Shown here: one piece after another, positions 15,242 to 22,462 of the stretch
How the letters are laid out: each line of letters begins with the position of its first letter
Numbering within the stretch: position 1 is the stretch's first letter
Origin: Bacteroidota bacterium
Lineage (GTDB): Bacteria > Bacteroidota > Bacteroidia > NS11-12g > UBA9320
Length of the DNA stretch: 39,278 nt
Reading direction: 5' to 3'
Assembly: GCA_024638525.1 (NCBI GenBank)
Contig: JAHEKB010000001.1
Location: 1-39,278 of the forward strand
Notes under the pieces: generated by a model
The model's database searches: none
What the model was told of the DNA's origin: nothing
The model's input: the letters and a program-made list of their open reading frames with translations, nothing else
Position numbers and translations under genes: made by a program

Positions 15242-15965
15242 GACTGACCTGGTCATTGGATATCACGCCGTAGAAGAGCTGCTAAAGGGCGATAGAACCG
15301 TAAGTAAGGTATTTATCAACCAGAAGGCGGACAGTCGAAAGGTGGGAGAAATTAGAGCCTTGTGTAAAGCAGCGGAGGCGCCTTTGCAAATGGTCCCCAT
15401 CGATAAGCTAAACAGAATGAGCAGGGCGAATCACCAAGGTATTGTGGCCTTGATTAGCCCCATAGATTTTGTTCCATTGGAAGAAAGCATTACTAGGCTG
15501 TACGAAAAAGGGGAACCGCCAAGAATAGTCGTAGCAGATGGAATTACGGATATAAAGAATATAGGCGCAATTGCCAGATCTTGTATGGCCTTCGGTGTTC
15601 ATTTATTGATCATGGGAACAAAAGCAAACGCCGAGATAGGAGAGGGTGCTATTAAAGCTTCTGCAGGGACACTCTTAAAGCTTCCGGTATGCAGAGTTTC
15701 CAGTCTTGCCGAGAGTCTTGATTATTTAAAGTCATGGGGCTTAGCACAAGTGGCTGCAAGTGAAAAGTCTGATATGGATATCAGCCAAATTGACAAAACG
15801 GAAATCAGTGGTTTTGCCTTGTGGATGGGAAATGAAGACAGAGGACTTTCTAAAGAAAGATTGTCTCAAATGGATCACATTTGGCGAATTCCAATGCAAA
15901 ATGATGTAGATTCATTGAATGTTTCCGTCGCTGCGGGCATATGTCTTTATGAGCTAACGAGTTGA
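15231..15965 (+). CDS. rlmB: 23S rRNA (guanosine-2'-O-)-methyltransferase, RlmB/TrmH (SpoU) family
   Basis: 244 residues. The N-terminal substrate-binding domain (YHAVEELLKG) is followed by the knotted SPOUT domain with its three motifs: DIKNIGAIARSCMAFGVH, LWMGNEDRGLS and SLNVSVAAGICLYEL. SpoU enzymes use SAM to methylate the ribose 2'-O; RlmB modifies a conserved guanosine of 23S rRNA. Assignment to RlmB rests on length and N-domain; another TrmH-family target is possible. The start is TTG 15231 or GTG 15234; no ATG is available. Both overlap the DUF2723 gene, so translation is probably coupled. Confidence 0.88.
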   Translation: MVSRTDLVIGYHAVEELLKGDRTVSKVFINQKADSRKVGEIRALCKAAEAPLQMVPIDKLNRMSRANHQGIVALISPIDFVPLEESITRLYEKGEPPRIVVADGITDIKNIGAIARSCMAFGVHLLIMGTKANAEIGEGAIKASAGTLLKLPVCRVSSLAESLDYLKSWGLAQVAASEKSDMDISQIDKTEISGFALWMGNEDRGLSKERLSQMDHIWRIPMQNDVDSLNVSVAAGICLYELTS

Positions 15966-16028
15966 TAGTCATATGAATGTATCCTAAATATAGCGATAGT
16001 CTTTTTCTATTAGGATATTTCGACTATC
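15964..16028 (+). repeat. Long interrupted inverted repeat after rlmB
   Basis: The outer arms GATAGTC (15964-15970) and GACTATC (16022-16028) and the inner arms TATCCTAA (15980-15987) and TTAGGATA (16010-16017) are perfectly complementary and properly nested; GAA/TTC can pair between them with an ATAT bulge. The apical loop holds another GATAGTC (15995-16001), and TATCCT recurs at 16025-16030, so alternative pairings exist. The outer left arm includes the last two bases of the rlmB stop codon. The rest of the 112-base gap holds only the variant promoter box at 16033. Confidence 0.55.
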
Positions 16029-16032
16029 CTGT

Positions 16033-16040
16033 TATTTTCG
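16033..16040 (+). promoter_or_regulatory. Variant -7 box before the DUF2795 gene
   Basis: TATTTTCG, the same octamer as upstream of the DUF2723 gene, 37 bases before the ATG and right after the long hairpin. No clear -33 element. Confidence 0.3.
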
Positions 16041-16077
16041 CGGGAAAATTAGGGGGATTTAATTTCCAACGATAATC

Positions 16078-16299
16078 ATGTATTGGACACTAGAATTAGC
16101 ATCATATTTAGATGACGCTCCTTGGCCAGCTTCCAAGGATGAGTTGATCGACTTTGCGATTAGAACAGGAGCTCCGCTAGAGGTAGTAGAAAACCTACAG
16201 GAATTGGAAGATGACGGTGAACCATTTGAAACCATAGAGGAAATTTGGTCTGAATATCCGTCGACCGATGATTATTTCTTCAATCAAGACGAATTATAA
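16078..16299 (+). CDS. Small DUF2795 family protein
   Basis: A 73-residue acidic protein of the DUF2795 family, recognised from MYWTLELASYLDDAPWPA at the start and the middle RTGAPLEVVENLQELEDDG. Short proteins like this are common in Bacteroidota; the family is compact and helical, without known function. No signal peptide or membrane segment. It stands alone, after the hairpin region downstream of rlmB, and converges with the beta-barrel gene 10 bases away. Confidence 0.85.
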   Translation: MYWTLELASYLDDAPWPASKDELIDFAIRTGAPLEVVENLQELEDDGEPFETIEEIWSEYPSTDDYFFNQDEL

Positions 16300-16309
16300 T
16301 CGTCATTTT

Positions 16310-16930
16310 CTAAAAGATAAGCCCTAGCTCTAAGCTGAGGGAATAGATGGTGCCGCCATTACCTGTTGGTGGATTAATGTCTTCAAAGAATAGGTCTTTA
16401 TTAATATTCAATAGACCGTATTTTACACCCAATTGCCATCCAGCAACTACCCCAACTTGCTGATAAGCAAGACAGGCATCGATGGCCATAGGCCTCAAAC
16501 CCACATCATTGGTGTGAGATTTCGAATTGCGAACCAAATACATGGACGATAGGCCTAAGAAACCTATCTGCGGGCCCAGTAATATCATTTTGTCTTCACT
16601 GCCTAATTCTCGAGCTAAAAGCAAAGGAAAATCGACATAAAAGGTGGCAATACTGTTGTACTCTCCATCACCATTTTTAAAATGCGAACCTTTGAAATTG
16701 CCCAAGAGCTCCGCTTGAAAATGGTATTTTTTACTGAGCTCTTGACGGTAATAAGCTCCTGCAGAATAGCCAAACCTCAAGCTTGGGTTTTTCAATTCAG
16801 TGCCTTGGAGAGAAGAAAGATTTATAGCTGTCTTTATACCTAGTTTATAGTTTTTATTGCTCGCAGCTTGCCCAAATGCTGAAGTGGCAAAAAGTGTAAT
16901 AAGAATAGGGATATGCAACAACTTCATCAT
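16310..16930 (-). CDS. Outer-membrane beta-barrel protein (PorT-like fold)
   Basis: 206 residues: a signal peptide (MMKLLHIPILITLFATSAFG), then alternating amphipathic strands rich in aromatic and Gly residues (FGYSAGAYYRQELS, YHFQAELLGNFKG, LGPQIGFLGLSS) and a hydrophobic C-terminal strand ending in Phe (YSLSLELGLIF). This is the pattern of the outer-membrane beta-barrel family PF13568. No specific function can be named. Its ATG overlaps the end of hscA by 4 bases, so it is translated behind a cytosolic Fe-S chaperone, which is unexpected for an envelope protein. Confidence 0.8.
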   Translation of the reverse strand: MMKLLHIPILITLFATSAFGQAASNKNYKLGIKTAINLSSLQGTELKNPSLRFGYSAGAYYRQELSKKYHFQAELLGNFKGSHFKNGDGEYNSIATFYVDFPLLLARELGSEDKMILLGPQIGFLGLSSMYLVRNSKSHTNDVGLRPMAIDACLAYQQVGVVAGWQLGVKYGLLNINKDLFFEDINPPTGNGGTIYSLSLELGLIF

Positions 16931-18780
16931 TGTATCTTTTTGCCTCTAAGTGCTTTGGCTATCGTCTCATCCATTGCTTTTTCTGCAAATTGACGACTGT
17001 ATTCATTCAGTGCGTCACAGCTATTAACGATAAGGTCCTTGTCTTTAGCATCAATGGCCTTTGCAATTTCGTCCTTGAGCTCGTTGATTTTGCTGATTTC
17101 TCCTTCATTCATCAAATGTTTATTGTCTTCAATGAATTTATTCATGCTGTAAATCAGTTGTTGGGCATCTGTTTTCGCTTCGACCAAGGAACGCTGGTCC
17201 ATATCTTCAGATGCGTGGTCAATGCTTGCCTTTAGCATCTCTTCAACTTCTTTGTCGCTCAATCCGTATTGAGGTTCCAATTTTACTTCTTGCTTTATGC
17301 CAGAACGCAATTCCACGGCACTAACTTTCAGAATGCCGTCTGCATCCAACATGAATTTCACCTCTATTTTTGGAAGGCCTGCTGGCATAGCCGGAATTCC
17401 TCTGAGCTCAAATTCACCTAAACATCTGTTGTCACGAACCAATTCGCGCTCACCTTGGTATACATTGATTTTTAAGTTGATTTGGCCATCTACGGATGTA
17501 GTGTATTGCCTGGCTACCTTCTGAGGGACTTTGGAGTTTCTCGGAAGGATAACATCCATTAGACCTCCCAAGGTCTCAATACCAAGCGATAAAGGGCTTA
17601 CATCAAGCAGAAGAAGATCTTTGCGATTACCCGCAAGGATATCAGCCTCAATGGCAGCACCAATGGCCACCACTTCATCAGGGTTTATACTATCATTAAT
17701 GCTTGACTGGTTAAAAAATGATGAAACAGCTTTCCTTACCTGCGGGTTTCTGACACTTCCTCCAACTAAGACCACTTCATCAATTGCCGAGGTATTGAGA
17801 TCGGCATCTTTTAATGCAGAGCTACAAGCCTCTATGGTGCGGTCCACCGCAGGTTTAATCAACTCAGTATAGCGATCACGACTTAGAGAAAGCGTTAGTT
17901 CTGAGCCTCCTATAGTCAAATCTGTTCTAAAGTGTTTCTTTTCGCTAAGCTCCACTTTTGCTTTTTCAGCAGTCAATCTCAATAATTGTCTCTCAGAAAT
18001 ACTGAGTTGTCCAAAATCATGAACCAATATCCACTCTTTAACGATAGCACGATCAAAATCATCTCCCCCTAGAAAAGTATCACCATGGGTACTCAGTACC
18101 TCAAAGATCCCATGCTGAATAGACAGAATGGATACATCGAACGTACCTCCTCCTAAGTCGTAAACAGCAACTGTTCTTGCTTCATCCGCTTTCAATCCAA
18201 TTCCATAGGCAAGACTAGCAGCTGTTGGCTCATTGACAATCCTCAGAACATCAAGACCGGCTAATTTTCCCGCATCTCTCGTCGCTTGTCTTTGAGAATC
18301 ATTAAAATAGGCCGGAACGGTAATAACTACTTTTTTGACTTCATTTTGAAGTTTTTCTTCCGCCACCCTCTTAAGCTCTTTTAGTATAAGCGCTGACAAC
18401 TCAATTGGACTGTATTGTTTACCTTGTATTCGTATTTTAATCAGGCGTTCTTCTCCTTCGTCTATGAGTTCATAATTGAAATAGTCTTTATTGGCTTCTA
18501 TGTCTTGGTATGATTTACCCATGAGCCGCTTAACAGAGTAAATGCAATTTTCCGGCTCTTGGATCATTTTTTCGATCGCCTCATGCCCAACGGATATATT
18601 TTCACCAAAATGCAGGGCAGAGGGTACTATGCTTTTGCCCTCTTTGGTAATGCAGAATGCTTTACCACTTTCAGAGTCGACAGTAGCGATAAGGCTATTG
18701 GTTGTGCCAAGATCTATACCTATAACTGAAGGTGACTTTTCAATGGTTCCGCTTGTGAGGTCTATCGAGATCTTGGCCAT
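16927..18780 (-). CDS. hscA: Hsp70-type Fe-S assembly chaperone HscA
   Basis: 617 residues, shorter than DnaK (about 638). ATPase motifs seen are IGIDLGTTNSLIAT, NEPTAASLAYGIGL, AVYDLGGGTFDVSIL and VVLVGGSVRNPQVR; the substrate-binding domain follows from about 385 (DVSPLSLGIETLGG). The N-terminal extension (ISIDLTSGTIEKS) and short lid match HscA, which helps transfer Fe-S clusters from IscU. No hscB, iscU or ferredoxin gene is adjacent. A general DnaK paralogue remains possible. A -7 box ends four bases before the ATG. Confidence 0.85.
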   Translation of the reverse strand: MAKISIDLTSGTIEKSPSVIGIDLGTTNSLIATVDSESGKAFCITKEGKSIVPSALHFGENISVGHEAIEKMIQEPENCIYSVKRLMGKSYQDIEANKDYFNYELIDEGEERLIKIRIQGKQYSPIELSALILKELKRVAEEKLQNEVKKVVITVPAYFNDSQRQATRDAGKLAGLDVLRIVNEPTAASLAYGIGLKADEARTVAVYDLGGGTFDVSILSIQHGIFEVLSTHGDTFLGGDDFDRAIVKEWILVHDFGQLSISERQLLRLTAEKAKVELSEKKHFRTDLTIGGSELTLSLSRDRYTELIKPAVDRTIEACSSALKDADLNTSAIDEVVLVGGSVRNPQVRKAVSSFFNQSSINDSINPDEVVAIGAAIEADILAGNRKDLLLLDVSPLSLGIETLGGLMDVILPRNSKVPQKVARQYTTSVDGQINLKINVYQGERELVRDNRCLGEFELRGIPAMPAGLPKIEVKFMLDADGILKVSAVELRSGIKQEVKLEPQYGLSDKEVEEMLKASIDHASEDMDQRSLVEAKTDAQQLIYSMNKFIEDNKHLMNEGEISKINELKDEIAKAIDAKDKDLIVNSCDALNEYSRQFAEKAMDETIAKALRGKKIQ

Positions 18781-18784
18781 GGCG

Positions 18785-18792
18785 CAAAAGTA
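18785..18792 (-). promoter_or_regulatory. -7 promoter box abutting the hscA start
   Basis: TACTTTTG fits TAnnTTTG perfectly. Only CGCC separates it from the hscA ATG, so transcription should start at or next to the start codon, giving a leaderless mRNA. No -33 TTG at 17-23 bases. Confidence 0.5.
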
Positions 18793-18852
18793 TTTATTTG
18801 AGTCCTTTGGAGCTAAACAATGAAGAAGGATTCATGTTCTTTTGGTAAGCAA

Positions 18853-18860
18853 TAGTTTTG
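18853..18860 (+). promoter_or_regulatory. -7 promoter box for the DCC-family gene
   Basis: TAGTTTTG matches TAnnTTTG and lies 36 bases before GTG 18897, in the divergent hscA intergenic region. No good -33 element. Confidence 0.4.
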
Positions 18861-18896
18861 TAATTCCTGAAGAACGAACATGACATATCTCCGGTA

Positions 18897-19274
18897 GTGC
18901 TCTTTGACGGTTATTGCAACTTGTGCAATAGAAGCATTGACCTCTTGATTCGAATCGATTCGAACAGGATATTTAAGTATGCAAATCTCGAGTCGGAGTT
19001 TGCTAAATTGAACAATTTAACCAGCTTAGATGTGGAGAAGGATACGGTTATTCTCTTTAAAAAAGGAGAGACCTTCCTCGAATCAGATGCGGTGATTGAG
19101 ATAGCCAAGGATATTAAGTGGCCTTACAAGATATTGACCTACGGGCGATTTGTTCCCAAAAGCTGGCGAAATCAATTATACCGATGGATAGCACGAAATC
19201 GCTATAAGTGGTTTGGCAAGAAAGATAATTGTCGAGTCCCGGGTCCAGAAGAAAGAGAATTGTTTCTAGCTTAG
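18897..19274 (+). CDS. DCC-family (DUF393) thiol-disulfide oxidoreductase-like protein
   Basis: At least 125 residues. The family signature DGYCNLCN, with the CxxC pair, opens the protein, followed by FKKGETFLESDAVIEI and the conserved C-terminal region WRNQLYRWIARNRYKWFG. DCC proteins have a thioredoxin-like fold; their reaction is not established. The GTG at 18897 begins inside the first beta-strand; the upstream in-frame codons read ISPVVLFDG, as family members do, but hold only CTG or ATA as possible starts. The ATG at 18880 is in the wrong frame. The true start is therefore uncertain. Converges with rlmN, overlapping it by 9 bases. Confidence 0.8.
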   Translation: MLFDGYCNLCNRSIDLLIRIDSNRIFKYANLESEFAKLNNLTSLDVEKDTVILFKKGETFLESDAVIEIAKDIKWPYKILTYGRFVPKSWRNQLYRWIARNRYKWFGKKDNCRVPGPEERELFLA

Positions 19275-20303
19275 CTTATTGGCCAATTGCCCACAAGCAG
19301 CGTCTATGTCTTTTCCTCTACTTCTCCTGATGTTTACAATGATCTTACGGCTCTCTAAATAGCTTTTAAAGCGTTCTAGCTTTTGAGTTGAGCTCGCTTC
19401 ATAATCTGCTTGATCAATGGGATTGTATTCAATGAGGTTGACCTTGCACTTTATCTTTCGGGCAAAAGCGACCAACTCTTCAGCTTCTTCTGGATGATCA
19501 TTGATATCATTGATCACACAGTATTCCAAGGTTACCCTTGTTCCTGTTTTAGCATAGAAATAGTTTAGGGCTTCAACGAGATCTTCCAGTGGATTGCTAT
19601 CGTTGATAGGCATGATTTTACTTCGCTTTTCATTGTTAGCAGAATGAAGAGATAGAGCCAAATTAAACCTCACCTCATCGTCACCTAGCTTTTTAATCAT
19701 TTTAGAAATGCCGGCGGTTGAAAGGGTAAAACGGCTAGGGGACATGTTCAATCCATCTTGAGCCGTAATGTGCTTGATGCCGTTAAGTACATTGGCATAG
19801 TTGAGCAGTGGTTCTCCCATACCCATGAGCACTACATTGCTTAATGGACGGCCGTATTTTTCTTCAGACTCCGCTCTGAGAAGTGCTACTTGGTCGTAGA
19901 TTTCATCTGCCCGGAGATTCCGCTCTCTCTTCAAAAACCCAGTTGCGCAAAATGTGCAGCTCAGGCTACAGCCCACTTGAGATGAAATACATGCCGTTAC
20001 TCTGTCTTTTGAAGGGATAAGAACACCTTCTACCAAAAAACCATCATGTAGTCTAAAGGCATATTTTATGGTTCCATCACTGCTTATTTGGTGATTCGCA
20101 ATACTTATTGGAAAGATGTTATATTGATCTTGGAGTTGAGCTCGAAAATCTTTGGGAAGATTGCTCATCTGTTCAATGTCGCGCGCAGATTTATTCCAGA
20201 GCCATTCGTGAATCTGCTTTGCTCTGAATTTCGGCTGCTTGTAATCTGCAACCAGCGTCTCCAAAGCCTCGAGGTTTAGCTGTCTTAAGTCCTTTTTTTC
20301 CAT
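19266..20303 (-). CDS. rlmN: 23S rRNA (adenine2503-C2)-methyltransferase, dual-specificity RlmN
   Basis: 345 residues from ATG 20303. Radical-SAM cysteines are at 112, 116 and 119 (GCSLSCTFC), the conserved Cys105 precedes them in ACISSQVG, GMGEPLLNY is present, and the catalytic C-terminal cysteine (AACGQL, Cys337) completes the set. RlmN methylates A2503 of 23S rRNA, and in some bacteria A37 of tRNAs. A frame opening at 20339 would translate the terminator hairpin of the previous gene, so it is rejected. The start codon directly follows that terminator's T-run. Confidence 0.96.
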   Translation of the reverse strand: MEKKDLRQLNLEALETLVADYKQPKFRAKQIHEWLWNKSARDIEQMSNLPKDFRAQLQDQYNIFPISIANHQISSDGTIKYAFRLHDGFLVEGVLIPSKDRVTACISSQVGCSLSCTFCATGFLKRERNLRADEIYDQVALLRAESEEKYGRPLSNVVLMGMGEPLLNYANVLNGIKHITAQDGLNMSPSRFTLSTAGISKMIKKLGDDEVRFNLALSLHSANNEKRSKIMPINDSNPLEDLVEALNYFYAKTGTRVTLEYCVINDINDHPEEAEELVAFARKIKCKVNLIEYNPIDQADYEASSTQKLERFKSYLESRKIIVNIRRSRGKDIDAACGQLANKLS

Positions 20304-20330
20304 AAAAAAAGCCCCGCCCGAAGGCGAGGC
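20304..20330 (-). terminator. Rho-independent terminator of the Omp28-like gene
   Basis: On the minus strand GCCTCGCC and GGCGGGGC pair over 8 bp (one G-U) around a TTCG tetraloop, followed by seven T. It begins 22 bases after the stop codon at 20353 and ends exactly at the rlmN ATG. Confidence 0.85.
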
Positions 20331-20352
20331 TATCTTCATAGTATTTTAAGTA

Positions 20353-21216
20353 TTAATCAAAATCTTGGTTAGCACCAACTGCAACTCTTTGTACGTTGTA
20401 CACGAAAGAAGAAGAAAGTGAAGGATTCTGCAAGTTATTAGTAGTTTCAGAAATGAATGCGACAATGTCAAGATCATCTCCTAGACCAGCTAGGTTAGTG
20501 CTGAATGCAAATTCAGTCAAGCTACCTGCAGTAAGTGCTTCAGCTGAAATCTTGTCTCCAAGAGCTGCACTTAAAACGTTTCTTACAACATTGGTGTGAA
20601 CATAACCTCGGATAGGGTTACCCTTACCATAATAAGCATGGCCACTAACTCCATTGTAGTAGTTAGCTTGATCCCATCCTGTACCTGAACCAGTCATCTC
20701 ATCTTCAACAACCAATACGGTCAAGAAGTAGTTACCGGCTGGCATATCTGCTCCACCTATACCTAATTTTACTTTTAAGTTCAAGGTAGTTCCGCTTTTG
20801 TCGCTTGCATCTAAAGCAAGACCACATTTAGCAACTTCTTGCAATACCGCTTGAGTAGAAGCGTCCCAGGTTCCTCTATTAACAGCAGATCCACCGATTC
20901 TGTTGATCATACCTGTTGGGTAACCAGCAGCATAAGTGTCATCGATTTCGTCATCGAAGATATTGTCCATAGCATCACCAAGGTGATAAACTACAGTTGA
21001 AACGGCTGCTCCATATTTTGACTCGAGGTTATCTGAATAAACCTTCCCGTCTGGGCAGAATTGACACCATGCACCACTGAAATATTCCAATAGAACTTGT
21101 TGGGTGTAAGAAGTAGGGGCAGTTGATCCTCCATCGGAACCGTTTCCTCCTTCTTCGTCTTTACAGCTGAATAGCGCTACGCTTGCTATAAGTAAAAGTA
21201 ATGATAGTTTTTTCAT
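20353..21216 (-). CDS. Omp28-related outer-membrane lipoprotein with thioredoxin-like CxxC
   Basis: 287 residues. The signal peptide ends in a lipobox (LFSC, Cys18), followed by a Gly/Ser-rich linker, then an Omp28-family domain: LLEYFSGAWCQFCPDG with a CxxC pair (Cys51, Cys54), as in thioredoxin-like folds, YPTGMINRIGG with the cis-Pro-like position, and a beta-sandwich half (YVHTNVVRNVLS). Omp28 proteins are surface lipoproteins of Bacteroidota with a proposed redox or adhesion role; the reaction is not known. It stands alone, with its own -7 box and a strong terminator. Confidence 0.85.
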   Translation of the reverse strand: MKKLSLLLLIASVALFSCKDEEGGNGSDGGSTAPTSYTQQVLLEYFSGAWCQFCPDGKVYSDNLESKYGAAVSTVVYHLGDAMDNIFDDEIDDTYAAGYPTGMINRIGGSAVNRGTWDASTQAVLQEVAKCGLALDASDKSGTTLNLKVKLGIGGADMPAGNYFLTVLVVEDEMTGSGTGWDQANYYNGVSGHAYYGKGNPIRGYVHTNVVRNVLSAALGDKISAEALTAGSLTEFAFSTNLAGLGDDLDIVAFISETTNNLQNPSLSSSFVYNVQRVAVGANQDFD

Positions 21217-21239
21217 TGTCGTAAATCTATAATCGAGCC

Positions 21240-21247
21240 CAAAGATA
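21240..21247 (-). promoter_or_regulatory. -7 promoter box for the Omp28-like gene
   Basis: TATCTTTG matches TAnnTTTG and lies 23 bases before the ATG. Nineteen bases upstream is TTT rather than TTG. Confidence 0.45.
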
Positions 21248-21300
21248 AGGTTTTGAGAAAACTAAAAAAGTCATAATTATGCGCTTTACAAAAGCCCGCC

Positions 21301-22455
21301 TTAATATGACACTTCATTGATAAACAGTTCTTTGCTGTCTGAAGACTCGCAACGCCCGATGATCTTTGCTTCAATTTTCAACGTATTAGCCCTCTGGATG
21401 AGCTCTGATGCCGCGGAAGGGTCGCAATAGATCTCAAGCCTATGACCCATATTAAATACTTCGAACATCTCCTTGCTGCTTGTTCCTGTGGTCTCTTGTA
21501 TGGTTTTAAATAGAGGAGGAATAGCTAGAAGATCGTCTTTAATGATGCGCAATGGCTTGTCTAAAAACTTCATCACCTTGGTTTGTGCACCACCAGTGCA
21601 ATGAATCATTCCGTGAATGGCATTGCTCAATTTTTGATCTTGTAGGATAGGAAGAAGCAATGGGGCATATGTTCTTGTTGGAGACAATAAAGCTTTTCCA
21701 ATGTTAACTTTTGTGCCTTCCAGCTGATCTGTCAGACTGAAATTTCCAGAGTAGACATAGTCTTCTTCCGTATTTTGATCAAATGATTCTGGATATTTTT
21801 CGTAATACTGATGTCCCAAAAGGTCATGTCTGCCGCTGGTCAAGCCATTAGAACCCATGCCGGCATTGTATTCTGTTTCATAGCTCGCTTGCCCGTATGA
21901 ACTGAAGCCAACAATCACATCTCCAGCTTGTATATCAACTTCTTTGATCTCAGAGCGAAGCGGGCGGCAACTGACCGTAGAATCGACAATGAGGGTTCTA
22001 ACTAAATCTCCCACATCTGCAGTTTCTCCACCTGTAAAGCTCATTTCAACCCCGTGCTCGGATAAGGTCTCAATGCAAGACTCAAAGCCTTCAATTACCT
22101 CTTTGATCACGGCACCAGGTATTAAGTGTTTGTTTCTTCCTATGGTATTAGACAATAAGAAGGGTCCGCTGGCACCTGTACAGATAATGTCATCCAAGTT
22201 CATGACCAATGCATCTTGGGCTATGCCTCGCCAAACTGAGATATCACCAGTTTCCTTCCAATAGATGTATGCCAATGAAGATTTTGTCCCCGCTCCATCG
22301 GCGTGCATAATGTTGCAATACAATGGATCTTGACCCATGTAGTCCTCTACTATTTTACAAAATGCATTGGGAAATAGACCTTTATCAATGTTGGATATGG
22401 CCTTGTGAACATCCTCTTTTTGTGAGGATACTCCACGTTTTTCGTACCTACTCAA
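21301..22455 (-). CDS. purM: Phosphoribosylformylglycinamidine cyclo-ligase (AIR synthase)
   Basis: 384 residues, somewhat longer than the 345-residue E. coli enzyme. PurM-fold features are ADGAGTKSSLAY, the metal-binding MNLDDIICTGA, SFTGGETADVGD, VIVGFSSYG and the glycine motif HCTGGAQTKV. PurM converts FGAM to AIR with ATP in purine synthesis. It lies seven bases after the OmpA-like gene, in one transcript with it, and away from other pur genes. I consider it the genuine enzyme and not a selenophosphate synthase or HypE relative, because the N-terminal RGVSSQKEDV segment fits PurM. Confidence 0.88.
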   Translation of the reverse strand: MSRYEKRGVSSQKEDVHKAISNIDKGLFPNAFCKIVEDYMGQDPLYCNIMHADGAGTKSSLAYIYWKETGDISVWRGIAQDALVMNLDDIICTGASGPFLLSNTIGRNKHLIPGAVIKEVIEGFESCIETLSEHGVEMSFTGGETADVGDLVRTLIVDSTVSCRPLRSEIKEVDIQAGDVIVGFSSYGQASYETEYNAGMGSNGLTSGRHDLLGHQYYEKYPESFDQNTEEDYVYSGNFSLTDQLEGTKVNIGKALLSPTRTYAPLLLPILQDQKLSNAIHGMIHCTGGAQTKVMKFLDKPLRIIKDDLLAIPPLFKTIQETTGTSSKEMFEVFNMGHRLEIYCDPSAASELIQRANTLKIEAKIIGRCESSDSKELFINEVSY

Positions 22456-22462
22456 TGTTTTC

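Noticed and set aside
20304..20339. N-terminal extension of rlmN (start at 20339)
   Set aside because: It would translate the terminator of the upstream gene; RlmN homology starts at ATG 20303.
21272..21281. Palindrome CATAATTATG between the Omp28-like gene and purM
   Set aside because: A 10-bp AT-rich palindrome is expected by chance and has no clear placement relative to a promoter.
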